A stretch of DNA of 64,000 nt from Pseudomonas sp. 10-1B (GTDB lineage: Bacteria > Pseudomonadota > Gammaproteobacteria > Pseudomonadales > Pseudomonadaceae), in the NCBI RefSeq assembly GCF_000935045.1, contig NZ_JYKS01000041.1, forward strand, positions 1 through 64,000, read 5' to 3'. Made by a program: the position numbers and the translations under genes. The notes beneath the pieces are model-generated. The model made no database searches. It worked only from the letters and a program-made list of their open reading frames with translations, and had not been told where the DNA came from. Position 1 is the first letter of the stretch. Each line of letters starts with the position of its first letter. Shown here in pieces: positions 41,355 through 49,766 of the stretch.

Positions 41355-42562
41355 TTGCGGCTACCTTCCAGTGAAGTATTCAGGCAAGCCTTGTTCTGCA
41401 TCAGGCCGACAGTGGCAATCAGCAGCCCGATGCACAGGGCCATGCAGATGACATTGGTGCCGTCCCAGCCCACCGAACTCAGCAACAGCGAAGGGCTGAA
41501 CGCGCCGATGGTGGCGAAAATGGCGATGGCCAGGTCGTTCTTGCCCTGCATCTGCATCGCTACCGGGCTGTTCTGCAGCGACTGGGCCAGCAAGGCACCA
41601 CCGCCTACATAAGTCAGGTTCCAGCCCAGCCCGAGGGCAATCAGCGCCAAGGTCATCATGGCGTAGCTGTGCGACCAGATATTCATCGCCGAGCAACCGA
41701 TCAACAGGGCCAGGCCCGCACAAATGGTGGTCCTGATGCCCAGCCTCTGGATGATCGCACCGGTGAAGAACGACGGCGCAAACATGGCAATCACATGCCA
41801 CTGAATCGCCAGGCGCACGTCGGTGAAGTCCTCGTGCATGTGCTTCATGTGCATCGAGGCCTGGATCATCAGCAGGTTCATGATCCCGTAACCCAGCGCA
41901 GCAACGGCCATTGCCACAACCACACTCGGGCTCAACTGCTCGGTACGGGCGCCAGCCGGCTTGGCTGCGCTGCTGGCGGCGCTGGCCGTACCAGCATCGT
42001 TGGGCAGGCACAGGGCGCTCAGCAGTGACAGCAGCGCCAGGCCGACAAACGCGGCGTAACACAGCGAAAACAGTGGGTAGCCGCCAACGTCCCGCAGCCA
42101 CTCGGTGAGCATCGGCCCGACCACAGCAGCGATAACGCCGCCTGCCACGACCAGCGAAAGGGCTTTAGGCTTCAAGGCCTGGGGAAGGTTGTCGGTTGCC
42201 GCGAACCGGTTGAAGTTGGCGAACGCGATATACACGCCCAACGCAGAATGGCTGAGTACCAGCGTTGCAAAATGCTGGTGCTCCACCGCCAGAAAGCCGC
42301 TTACACCAGACAGCGCAAGAGGAATCGCGCCGAGCATGAATGCCTTCTTGCGGCCTATGCGGCTCATCAACCTGGAGACCGGATAGGTTGCCAGCATCAG
42401 GCACAGAAACTGAAAGCCGTACGGCACCGTGGACCACGCGGCGTCAGGCGCCAGCGCGGCGCCGACGATGGCGGCCATGGTCACCGACATGACTGCAGTG
42501 GTCAGGTTGATCGACTGTGCGGTGAAATACAGGTACGTTCGCCGCGGTAGCGTGCTGTTCAT
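41351..42562 (-). CDS. MFS transporter
   Basis: A 403-residue, about 12-helix transporter. The motif-A-like stretch is SRLMSRIGRKKAF between helices 2 and 3, and there is a central loop around residues 190-210. It overlaps the AlaX-like gene upstream and the PLP gene downstream by 4 bp each. In this operon it probably exports (or imports) the amino acid made or processed by the neighbours. Substrate unknown. Confidence 0.85.
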   Translation of the reverse strand: MNSTLPRRTYLYFTAQSINLTTAVMSVTMAAIVGAALAPDAAWSTVPYGFQFLCLMLATYPVSRLMSRIGRKKAFMLGAIPLALSGVSGFLAVEHQHFATLVLSHSALGVYIAFANFNRFAATDNLPQALKPKALSLVVAGGVIAAVVGPMLTEWLRDVGGYPLFSLCYAAFVGLALLSLLSALCLPNDAGTASAASSAAKPAGARTEQLSPSVVVAMAVAALGYGIMNLLMIQASMHMKHMHEDFTDVRLAIQWHVIAMFAPSFFTGAIIQRLGIRTTICAGLALLIGCSAMNIWSHSYAMMTLALIALGLGWNLTYVGGGALLAQSLQNSPVAMQMQGKNDLAIAIFATIGAFSPSLLLSSVGWDGTNVICMALCIGLLIATVGLMQNKACLNTSLEGSRK

Positions 42563-43347
42563 AGTGCGTGCTCGTGATAGGTGGACAGGTCGATTTCGGC
42601 ATCGGGGAACACGCAGATCAGCCGTTCCTTGCCTTTGCCCAGCCGTTTGCGCCTGACGCTCAGGCGGCCGATACGCCGTGGTGAATCGAGGTGTGTGCCA
42701 CCGCACGGGATTTCGATGCCGTCGTAGGTCCACAAGCGCGCGTCTTCCAGCCCCTCGACCGCGTAGTGCTCGATGGGCGCATCGTTGCCGATCAACTCAT
42801 TCGCCCGCCGTTCTATTTCAACCACGTCTTCGGCCGTGAAGGCGTCCTCGACCAGGAAGTCGAAACGTGCCGTGTCCTCTTTGATATGGCAGCCGATGGT
42901 CCATTGCTTCAACTCTTCACGCAGCCCGATCGCAGCGGCATACAGGAAGTGGCTGGCACTGTGCGACAGCGTCAGCCGTTCGCGCCGTTCTATATCAATC
43001 GTGACGCGGGCCGGCATGCCGACGGTGACTTCATCCAACAAGTGCAGGTCATCAGGGTGCAGGCTGTGAATAATGATGCCGCCCAGTTTTCCGCCTTTGA
43101 AACCTTCCAGGCGAATCGGGCTGCCGTAGAGTTTTTTAACCCAGACAAACCGCACAGTACCGATCGGTAATTCAATCGTGCCGAAGTCGGCTTCCTGGCC
43201 GCCACCTTCCGGGTAGGCCACGGTACTTTGCAACTCGATGCCGTCACTGTGCACACGCGTTACTTGAGTATTCGCGCCCGCCAGGTATTGGTCTTTGTAA
43301 TACAGCTTCTCGGTATTGCGTAAAACTTCATAGTTCAGAGAGTTCAT
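42559..43347 (-). CDS. AlaX-type alanyl-tRNA editing protein
   Basis: A 262-residue free-standing homologue of the AlaRS editing domain, which removes wrongly attached amino acids from tRNA. Zinc ligands are intact: H129 and H133 (LSHSASHF) and C215 and H219 (CGGTHL). The substrate loop YPEGGGQEADFG is conserved. An N-terminal beta-domain makes it a medium-length AlaX. It overlaps the acetyltransferase and MFS genes by 4 bp each. It is not near alaS. Such proteins act as resistance factors beside genes for toxic amino acids (FthB for fluorothreonine). Confidence 0.9.
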   Translation of the reverse strand: MNSLNYEVLRNTEKLYYKDQYLAGANTQVTRVHSDGIELQSTVAYPEGGGQEADFGTIELPIGTVRFVWVKKLYGSPIRLEGFKGGKLGGIIIHSLHPDDLHLLDEVTVGMPARVTIDIERRERLTLSHSASHFLYAAAIGLREELKQWTIGCHIKEDTARFDFLVEDAFTAEDVVEIERRANELIGNDAPIEHYAVEGLEDARLWTYDGIEIPCGGTHLDSPRRIGRLSVRRKRLGKGKERLICVFPDAEIDLSTYHEHAL

Positions 43348-44057
43348 GCTTCCAGTACCACCTGCAATGATGTTTTTACCTGCACCCGGGCAGCGGCAGG
43401 GACGTCTTTGGTAACAATGCAGCCCGGCCCGATGAAGGCGCCGTCACCAACGTGGATAGCGCCCAGTACACTGGCGAAAGCGCCGATCTGTACCCGGTTG
43501 CCCAAGGTCGGGTGCCTGGCGCTCGAAGGGTTGTCGCTGATGCCGCGGGCGCCCAGGGTGACGCCGCCGAGCACGTAGCAGTCGTCACCGATGGTCGATG
43601 TTTCACCAATCACGGTGCCCATGCCGTGATCGATGATGAAGCGCGCACCGATACGGCTGCGGAAATGGATTTCCGCCCCCGAAAGCATTTTTCCGCGCCT
43701 GGAGACCAGGGCGGCCAGGCATTGGCCACCGGCACCGTATGTACTGGCGGTGTTGTTATAGATCCAATGGGCAAGCCGGTAATGCAAAACAGCGGAATAA
43801 GACGTGTAGGTTTTTGCAATGAATACCAGATCGCGGCCTGCCGCCGGATCTTTCATGGCAAATGCCTGCAAGTCGGCATGGGCCTGTTCGGTCACACTTT
43901 CAATAATCAGTGTTTGTTTCAGCACTTCGAACTCGTCGATTGAGCAGCATTCCAATAACGCCGAGGTCACAAGGTTCTTTACAACTTTGAATGACTCCAG
44001 TTCGTCAGGCACAGGAAGCCTGGCAATGACAGCTGTTTGCATGTCCATAGGGTGCAT
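43344..44057 (-). CDS. serine O-acetyltransferase (CysE-like)
   Basis: A 237-residue acetyltransferase that would make O-acetylserine from serine and acetyl-CoA. A helical N-terminal domain of about 110 residues is followed by VLHYRLAHWIYNN and the left-handed beta-helix: IDHGMGTVIGETSTIGDDCY, GGVTLGARG, RHPTLGNRVQIGAFASVLGA. The C-terminal tail is shorter than in housekeeping CysE, so cysteine feedback may differ. ATG 44057 was chosen; ATG 44048 is possible. It is first in the SAT-AlaX-MFS-PLP operon and divergent from a MocR regulator. Confidence 0.85.
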   Translation of the reverse strand: MHPMDMQTAVIARLPVPDELESFKVVKNLVTSALLECCSIDEFEVLKQTLIIESVTEQAHADLQAFAMKDPAAGRDLVFIAKTYTSYSAVLHYRLAHWIYNNTASTYGAGGQCLAALVSRRGKMLSGAEIHFRSRIGARFIIDHGMGTVIGETSTIGDDCYVLGGVTLGARGISDNPSSARHPTLGNRVQIGAFASVLGAIHVGDGAFIGPGCIVTKDVPAAARVQVKTSLQVVLEA

Positions 44058-44078
44058 GGCTCGATATCCAGTGGTCTG

Positions 44079-44215
44079 GTCTGCACAGACGCTAAAAGTG
44101 CCGCCTTCGCTGGCAGCCGAAAGTTCCGACAAGGGGATATTGGCAGGTACTGGCCATTTGCAAACGAACAGTCGACAAGCATTTCCGTTAACTGTTAGGC
44201 TTTTTTTTCTAACGG
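44079..44215. promoter_or_regulatory. divergent promoter region with dyads (MocR/SAT operon)
   Basis: The 171-bp gap holds GTCTG-CA-CAGAC (44079-44090), a perfect dyad 22 bp before the acetyltransferase start. A second dyad, CCGTTA (44185-44190) with TAACGG (44210-44215), flanks a run of T just before the MocR start. These are candidate sites for the MocR regulator. Confidence 0.45.
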
Positions 44216-44228
44216 TTTCGGAACTGCC

Positions 44229-45587
44229 ATGACCAACTGCAGCCTTCATCACCTGTTGAAGCAACGCCTCGATGCAGGTGAGTGGTTGCCTGGGCAACGC
44301 ATGCCCTCCATCCGCAAGCTGACGGCCGCAGTCGACTTCAGTTACCACGACGTGGTCTCGGCCTATGCCCAGCTGGTCAGCGAAGGTGTGTTGACGGCCT
44401 CACCTGGCCGAGGCTACTTCGTCGCCAACCGGACCCAGCAAGCGAGCGTGATCCATGAACCCGAGTGCATGGCCGGCGATCCGCTGTTCCGCCTGCTGCA
44501 GGGTGGACAGCACTACACCAAACTGGGCAGCGGCTGGTTGCCCCCGGCGTGGCGCGACACCGAACTGCTGGCCAAGGCGATTCGGCGCACGGCGCGGCTG
44601 GAGCAAAGTTCGCTGGCCGAGTACGGTGACATCCAGGGTTACCTGCCCATGCGTAAACAACTGTGCGTGCACATGAAACGGCTGACCCGTGTCGAGGCCC
44701 GCCCCAACCAGTTGCTGACCACGCTGGGCGCCACGCAAGGCCTGGACCTGGTTGCACGGTTGCTGATCAAGCCGGGCGACCACGTTTTTGTCGATGAACC
44801 GGGCAACGGCAACCTGATCAAGCTGATCCAGCTGGCGGGCGGGCATGTGGTCGGCATCCGGCGCACCCAGGACGGGCCGGACATCGAAGAAATGCGCAGC
44901 TACCTGGCCCGGCACAAGGTCAGGGCGTTCTTCTGCAACAGCACTTTCCACAACCCGACTGGCAGCAACATCAGCCCGCACAACGCCTTCAGCGTGCTGC
45001 GCCTGGCGGTGGAACACGAGTTCTTCGTGGTCGAGGACGATGTGTATGGCGACTTCAGCCCGGCCGTGCGCCAAACCTTCGCCGAGCTGGACAACCTGGA
45101 CCGGGTCATCTACATCGGCAGCTTCTCCAAATGCCTGTCGGCATCGCTGCGCGTGGGTTTCATTGCCTGCTCGCAAGATCTGATCGAGCCGCTGACACGC
45201 CTGAAATTACTGACCTGCGTTGCCGTTCCGGCGTTTTGCGAGCGCTTCGTCAACACCATATTGTCGGATGGCACCTATGCCCGGCATATGAAGGACGTGC
45301 AGCAGCGCCTGATCCGCCAGCAAGTCCAGACCCAACGCCTGTTGCTCGAGCGCGGCTGGCAATTCGAAATCGCGCCGCAGGGAGGCATGTTCCTCTGGGT
45401 CTACCACCCGGACCTGCCAGACCTGCAACCCTTCATGCACAAACTGGAGCGACACAAGATCCTGCTGATGCCCGGCTCCGCATTCGCTGTCAGCCGTGAC
45501 TACCGACGCTACGCACGTATCAATTGCACGCATTTTTCCGACGCCCTTGCGGAGCATTTCGACGTTTGCCCCAGCGTGATCAAATAA
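44229..45587 (+). CDS. MocR/GntR-type PLP-binding transcriptional regulator
   Basis: A 452-residue regulator. An N-terminal GntR winged helix (about 1-70; LDAGEWLPGQRMPSIRKLTA) is fused to an aminotransferase fold. The PLP lysine is in YIGSFSKCLS and the cofactor region includes NSTFHNPTGSNIS and VEDDVYGDF. MocR proteins sense an amino-acid-like ligand through PLP. It is divergent from the SAT-AlaX-MFS-PLP operon and is the likely controller. Confidence 0.93.
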   Translation: MTNCSLHHLLKQRLDAGEWLPGQRMPSIRKLTAAVDFSYHDVVSAYAQLVSEGVLTASPGRGYFVANRTQQASVIHEPECMAGDPLFRLLQGGQHYTKLGSGWLPPAWRDTELLAKAIRRTARLEQSSLAEYGDIQGYLPMRKQLCVHMKRLTRVEARPNQLLTTLGATQGLDLVARLLIKPGDHVFVDEPGNGNLIKLIQLAGGHVVGIRRTQDGPDIEEMRSYLARHKVRAFFCNSTFHNPTGSNISPHNAFSVLRLAVEHEFFVVEDDVYGDFSPAVRQTFAELDNLDRVIYIGSFSKCLSASLRVGFIACSQDLIEPLTRLKLLTCVAVPAFCERFVNTILSDGTYARHMKDVQQRLIRQQVQTQRLLLERGWQFEIAPQGGMFLWVYHPDLPDLQPFMHKLERHKILLMPGSAFAVSRDYRRYARINCTHFSDALAEHFDVCPSVIK

Positions 45588-45672
45588 ACCGACCTGGGAC
45601 CTTGCATGGCGCCTGCGCGCTTACTACCTTAGCGCCTTTCCAAACCAGCCTCGCCTTGCAGGAGCCCTTGTC

Positions 45673-48114
45673 ATGGCCGCCCCCGCCTTTCCTCCCTTCC
45701 GCCCGCGCCTCGCAACCGCTGCCACGCTGCTCGGCATGCTCGGGCTGGCCGGCTGCCAGACGGGCGGCTACCAGGACAGCGTGCCACCGACCAGCGGCGT
45801 GCAGCCGCTCAAGGGCCTGGCGCAGAACGTTTCGGTACGGCGCAACGCCATGGGCGCACCGCTGATCGAAAGCAGCAGCTTCCATGACGCGCTGTTCAGC
45901 CTGGGGTATGTGCATGCCGGCGACCGCATCGAGCAGATGGTCGCCATGCGCCTGCTTGCCCAGGGCCGCCTCGCCGAACTGGCAGGCCGCGAAGCACTGG
46001 ACATCGACCGCCTGATGCGCGCCGCCAACCTCAAGCAGAGCGCCGCCCAGCAATACGCCGACGCATCGCCACGGCTCAAACGCTTCTTCGAAGTGTACGC
46101 ACGTGGGGTAAACGCCTATCTGTTCCGCTATCGCGACAAGCTACCCGCTAGCCTGGCCAACAGTGGCTATCGCCCCGAATACTGGAAACCCGAAGACTCG
46201 GCGCTGATCTTCAGCCTGTACGCCTTCAGCCAGTCGGTGAACCTGCAAGAGGAATTGAGCGCCCTGACCCTGGCGCAGAAAGCCGGCAGCGACAAGCTGG
46301 CCTGGCTGCTGCCCGGCGCTGCGGACGAGCCGTTGGCCGAAAGCGAAGTGGACAAGCTCAAGGGCCTGAACCTGGCCAGCCAAATGCCGGGCCTACCGGC
46401 CTTGGCAGCCGCCAGCCAGAAGCTGGCCGACCTCGACCTGCTCGGTAGCCCGGGCTCGGCCAACCTGGCCCTGGGCCCGCTGCGCAGCCGCAGCGGCAAG
46501 AGCCTGCTGGCCAGCGACAGCCGCGCCTCCTGGGCCCTTGGCCCGGTACAGATCCACACCAGCAAGTACCAGGTCGCCGGCCTGTCGCTGCCCGGCCTGC
46601 CGATCGTGCTGGCCGGCTACAACGGCAAGCTGGCCTGGAGCAGCAGCGCAGTCATGGCCGACAACCAGGACCTGTACCTGGAGCAGCTACGCCGCCAGGG
46701 CAGCCAGCTGAACTACCTGGCCGACGGCAAATGGCTGCCGGCCCGCGCCCGTAGCGAAACCTTCTTCGTCCGTGGCCAGCGCCCACTGCGCGAGGTGATG
46801 TACGACACCCGCCACGGCACCCTGCTGGCCCAGCCAGACAATGCCAGCCTGGGCCTGGCGCTCAACCTGCCGCAGTTCAAGGGCGACCGCAGCCTGGATG
46901 CGCTGTTCGACCTGACCCGCGCCAACAGCGTGGAGCGTGCCTTCGACAGCACCCGTGAAGTGACCGCCGCCGCCCTCAACTTCGTCTTCGCCGAGCCAGA
47001 GCACATCGGCTGGCAAGTCAGTGGCCGCTACCCCAACCGCCGCGAAGGCCAGGGCCTGCTGCCCTCGCCGGGCTGGGACGGGCGTTACGACTGGGACGGT
47101 TATGCCGACCCGATGCTGCACCCTTACGACCAGGACCCACCCGCCGGCTGGATCGGCCACGCCAACCAGCGCAGCCTGCCGCGCGGTTACGGGATGCAGT
47201 TGTCCAACACCTGGTACTACCCCGAGCGCGCCGAGCGCCTGGCCCAGCTGGCCGGCAATGGCCGCCATGACAGCCGCAGCCTGATGGCCCTGCAGAACGA
47301 CCAGGAGACCCTACTGGCCGACAAGCTCAAGCAGATGTTCGACGCCCCCGGCATGGCCCAGCCGCTGAAGCAGGCGATCGACGCCCTGCCGGCAGCGCAG
47401 CGCGACAAGGCCCGCGACGCGCTGGCCCGGCTCAAGGCCTTCGATGGCCGCCTGAGCCCGGTATCTGCGGATGCCGCGCTGTATGAGCTGTTCCTTCAGG
47501 AAGTGGCACGGCAGACCTTCCTCGATGACCTGGGCCCGGAGTCCGGCCCGGCCTGGCAGGCGTTCGTCAGCAATGCACGGTTGTCGTTCTCGGCGCAGGC
47601 CGACCACCTGCTCGGCCGCGACGACAGCCCGTTCTGGGATGACCGCAACACCCCGCAAAAAGAAGACAAGCCGGCCATCCTCGCCCGTAGCCTGGCTGGC
47701 GCAGTGGATGCCGGCACCGCGCAACTGGGCGCCGACCGCCGCGCCTGGCAGTGGGGCAAGTTGCACCAGTACCGCTGGCCGGCACCGGCCTACCATGGCC
47801 TGGGCGATGCCATCAGCCGTTCGCCGCTGGCCGCAGGCGGCGACTTCACCACGCTGGCCCTGACGCCCTATGCCTGGGGCAGCGACTTCGACACTCGCCT
47901 GCCCGCCTCGGCGCGGATGATCGTCGACTTCGGCCAGGTCGAACCGTTGCAAGTTCTGACCAGCAGCGGACAATCCGGCAACCCGGCCAGTGCGCATTAC
48001 AACGACGGGCTGGATGCCTGGTTCAAAGGGCGCTTCATGAGCCTGCCGCTGCAACAGCAGAACTTCGGGCGGGCGTATGGCAGCCAGCGCTTGACCTTGG
48101 TGCCTGGCAAGTAG
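45673..48114 (+). CDS. penicillin acylase family protein (QuiP-like acyl-homoserine lactone acylase)
   Basis: An 813-residue Ntn-hydrolase. The signal ends in GMLGLAGC, a lipobox, so it is an envelope lipoprotein. The alpha-chain is followed by the likely autoprocessing site at G-S262 (SPGSANLALGPL), the nucleophile serine. HANQRSLPRG later supplies the conserved Asn. QuiP (PA1032) is the closest recalled relative and degrades long-chain AHL signals. Odd: the usual GSNxW motif is GSANL, and the NDPH motif is SDSR, so activity is uncertain. AGGAG precedes the ATG. Confidence 0.8.
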   Translation: MAAPAFPPFRPRLATAATLLGMLGLAGCQTGGYQDSVPPTSGVQPLKGLAQNVSVRRNAMGAPLIESSSFHDALFSLGYVHAGDRIEQMVAMRLLAQGRLAELAGREALDIDRLMRAANLKQSAAQQYADASPRLKRFFEVYARGVNAYLFRYRDKLPASLANSGYRPEYWKPEDSALIFSLYAFSQSVNLQEELSALTLAQKAGSDKLAWLLPGAADEPLAESEVDKLKGLNLASQMPGLPALAAASQKLADLDLLGSPGSANLALGPLRSRSGKSLLASDSRASWALGPVQIHTSKYQVAGLSLPGLPIVLAGYNGKLAWSSSAVMADNQDLYLEQLRRQGSQLNYLADGKWLPARARSETFFVRGQRPLREVMYDTRHGTLLAQPDNASLGLALNLPQFKGDRSLDALFDLTRANSVERAFDSTREVTAAALNFVFAEPEHIGWQVSGRYPNRREGQGLLPSPGWDGRYDWDGYADPMLHPYDQDPPAGWIGHANQRSLPRGYGMQLSNTWYYPERAERLAQLAGNGRHDSRSLMALQNDQETLLADKLKQMFDAPGMAQPLKQAIDALPAAQRDKARDALARLKAFDGRLSPVSADAALYELFLQEVARQTFLDDLGPESGPAWQAFVSNARLSFSAQADHLLGRDDSPFWDDRNTPQKEDKPAILARSLAGAVDAGTAQLGADRRAWQWGKLHQYRWPAPAYHGLGDAISRSPLAAGGDFTTLALTPYAWGSDFDTRLPASARMIVDFGQVEPLQVLTSSGQSGNPASAHYNDGLDAWFKGRFMSLPLQQQNFGRAYGSQRLTLVPGK

Positions 48115-48158
48115 AGCGCTTAGCCAAAGCCGTCATTCATGGCGGCTTTGGCCTGACG

Positions 48159-48584
48159 TCAAACGGCGACGACCGAAAGCTCGATTCGCTGCCCCAGGAC
48201 CTGCAACGCATGCTCAACCTGCTCGATCTTGGAGCGATGCAACAGATCGACCAGACGATCGACCTGGGGACGATTTACTCCTAGTCGGCGCGCCATCTCG
48301 GTCTTGCTGATTTTTTGTGCCACCATCGTATTCCACAGCGCCGCTTTCGCTGCCGTCAGGGCTGGCAGACGTACGACGGGTTGACCAGCCGTTGGAGCTG
48401 CAGGTAGCGGGATAGCCTGCTTCTGATCCACATAGAACGAAAGCGCGGACTCCAACGCATCCACGGCATCGAACAGTGCTTCTTCCAAGGTATCACCAGC
48501 GCAGGCCATCTCAGGCACATCGGGACAACTCAGCCAGACACTGCCGTCTTCTTGATGAACGACCACCGGGTACTCGAATTTCAT
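48159..48584 (-). CDS. HicB-family protein with C-terminal helix-turn-helix
   Basis: A 141-residue protein. The N-terminal HicB fold has YPVVVHQEDGSVWLSCPDVP and MACAGDTLEEALFDAVDALE. After a proline linker, an Xre-type helix-turn-helix follows (KISKTEMARRLGVNRPQVDR). HicB normally neutralises the RNase HicA and represses the pair. No intact hicA lies upstream or downstream. ATG 48584 follows GAGGGGCAGGGG. It is either an orphan antitoxin or a repressor with another role. Confidence 0.85.
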   Translation of the reverse strand: MKFEYPVVVHQEDGSVWLSCPDVPEMACAGDTLEEALFDAVDALESALSFYVDQKQAIPLPAAPTAGQPVVRLPALTAAKAALWNTMVAQKISKTEMARRLGVNRPQVDRLVDLLHRSKIEQVEHALQVLGQRIELSVVAV

Positions 48585-48749
48585 CCCCTGCCCCTCTAAA
48601 CCCTTCGACCTTGAGCCCACAGTTAACCGCAAAAGGCGCTTCGGCATTTCTGAATGGTGTGTAGTCCTTTTCGCTCAGCTAAAACCGTTCGAACTCCCGG
48701 GACAGCTCCGAACTCTTAACAAATACCCTCGGCAACCAGCGCCCGTGCC

Positions 48750-49766
48750 ATGGACCTCGTCATCGCCCGCCCCGAAGGCCTGTATTGCCCGCCCGGTGAT
48801 TTCTATATCGACCCCTGGCGGCCCGTGGACCGCGCCGTGATCACCCATGGCCACGGCGACCATGCACGTATTGGCAACGGCCATTATCTGAGCGCCAGCC
48901 CAGGCGCCGGTATCCTGCGCAGCCGCCTGGGCCAGGACATCGATTTGCAAACCCTGCCCTACGGCGAGCGTCTGCTACACCACGGGGTAACGTTGAGCCT
49001 GCACCCGGCCGGGCACGTACTGGGCTCGGCGCAGGTACGCCTGGAATACCAGGGCGAAGTCTGGGTCGCCTCCGGTGACTACAAGGTCGAACCCGATGGC
49101 ACCTGTACGCCCTTCGAGCCGGTGCCCTGCCACACCTTCATCACCGAATCGACCTTCGGCCTGCCCATCTACCGCTGGCCCAGCCAAGGTGAGATCTTCG
49201 CCGGCATCGATGCCTGGTGGCGGGCCAACCGCGATCAGGGCAAGACCAGTGTGCTGTTCTGCTATGCCTTCGGCAAAGCCCAGCGGATTCTGCACGGGCT
49301 GGACGCCAACATCGGCCCGATCTTGGTGCACGGCGCTGTCGAGCCGCTCAACCGGGTATACCGCGACGCCGGTATCCACCTGCCGGAAACCCACTATGCC
49401 GGTGACATCCCACGCAACGATCCACTGGTGCGTCAGGCACTGGTCCTGGCCCCGCCATCGGCCAGCGGCAGCAGCTGGGTACGCCGTTTCGGCGACTACA
49501 GCGATGCCTTCGCCAGTGGCTGGATGCTGCTGCGCGGTACCCGTCGACGGCGCGGTGTCGACCGCGGCTTCGTGCTTTCCGACCACGCCGACTGGCCCGG
49601 CCTGCTCTGGGCCATCGGCCAGACCGGTGCCGAACGGGTGATGGTCACCCACGGCTCGGTCAACGTGCTGGTGCGCTATCTCAACGAGCAAGGCTTGGAT
49701 GCCCGTGCCTTCGCCACCGAGTATGGCGAAGAAGACGACGTGTCAAACACCGAGCCATCGCCATGA
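48750..49766 (+). CDS. ligase-associated DNA exonuclease (metallo-beta-lactamase/beta-CASP)
   Basis: A 338-residue nuclease of the SNM1/Artemis-like metallo-beta-lactamase class. The metal motif HGHGDHAR begins at H33, GHVLGSAQ and SGDY follow, and the beta-CASP histidine is in FVLSDHADW. It overlaps the DNA ligase gene by 4 bp. In other Pseudomonas, as I recall, this pair is joined by an Lhr-Core helicase and a metallophosphoesterase in one repair operon; those two are not here. Confidence 0.9.
   Translation: MDLVIARPEGLYCPPGDFYIDPWRPVDRAVITHGHGDHARIGNGHYLSASPGAGILRSRLGQDIDLQTLPYGERLLHHGVTLSLHPAGHVLGSAQVRLEYQGEVWVASGDYKVEPDGTCTPFEPVPCHTFITESTFGLPIYRWPSQGEIFAGIDAWWRANRDQGKTSVLFCYAFGKAQRILHGLDANIGPILVHGAVEPLNRVYRDAGIHLPETHYAGDIPRNDPLVRQALVLAPPSASGSSWVRRFGDYSDAFASGWMLLRGTRRRRGVDRGFVLSDHADWPGLLWAIGQTGAERVMVTHGSVNVLVRYLNEQGLDARAFATEYGEEDDVSNTEPSP

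Noticed and set aside
42559..43347. Fragment of alanyl-tRNA synthetase (alaS pseudogene)
   Set aside because: It is a complete stand-alone editing protein with all four zinc ligands and its own start and stop in an operon.
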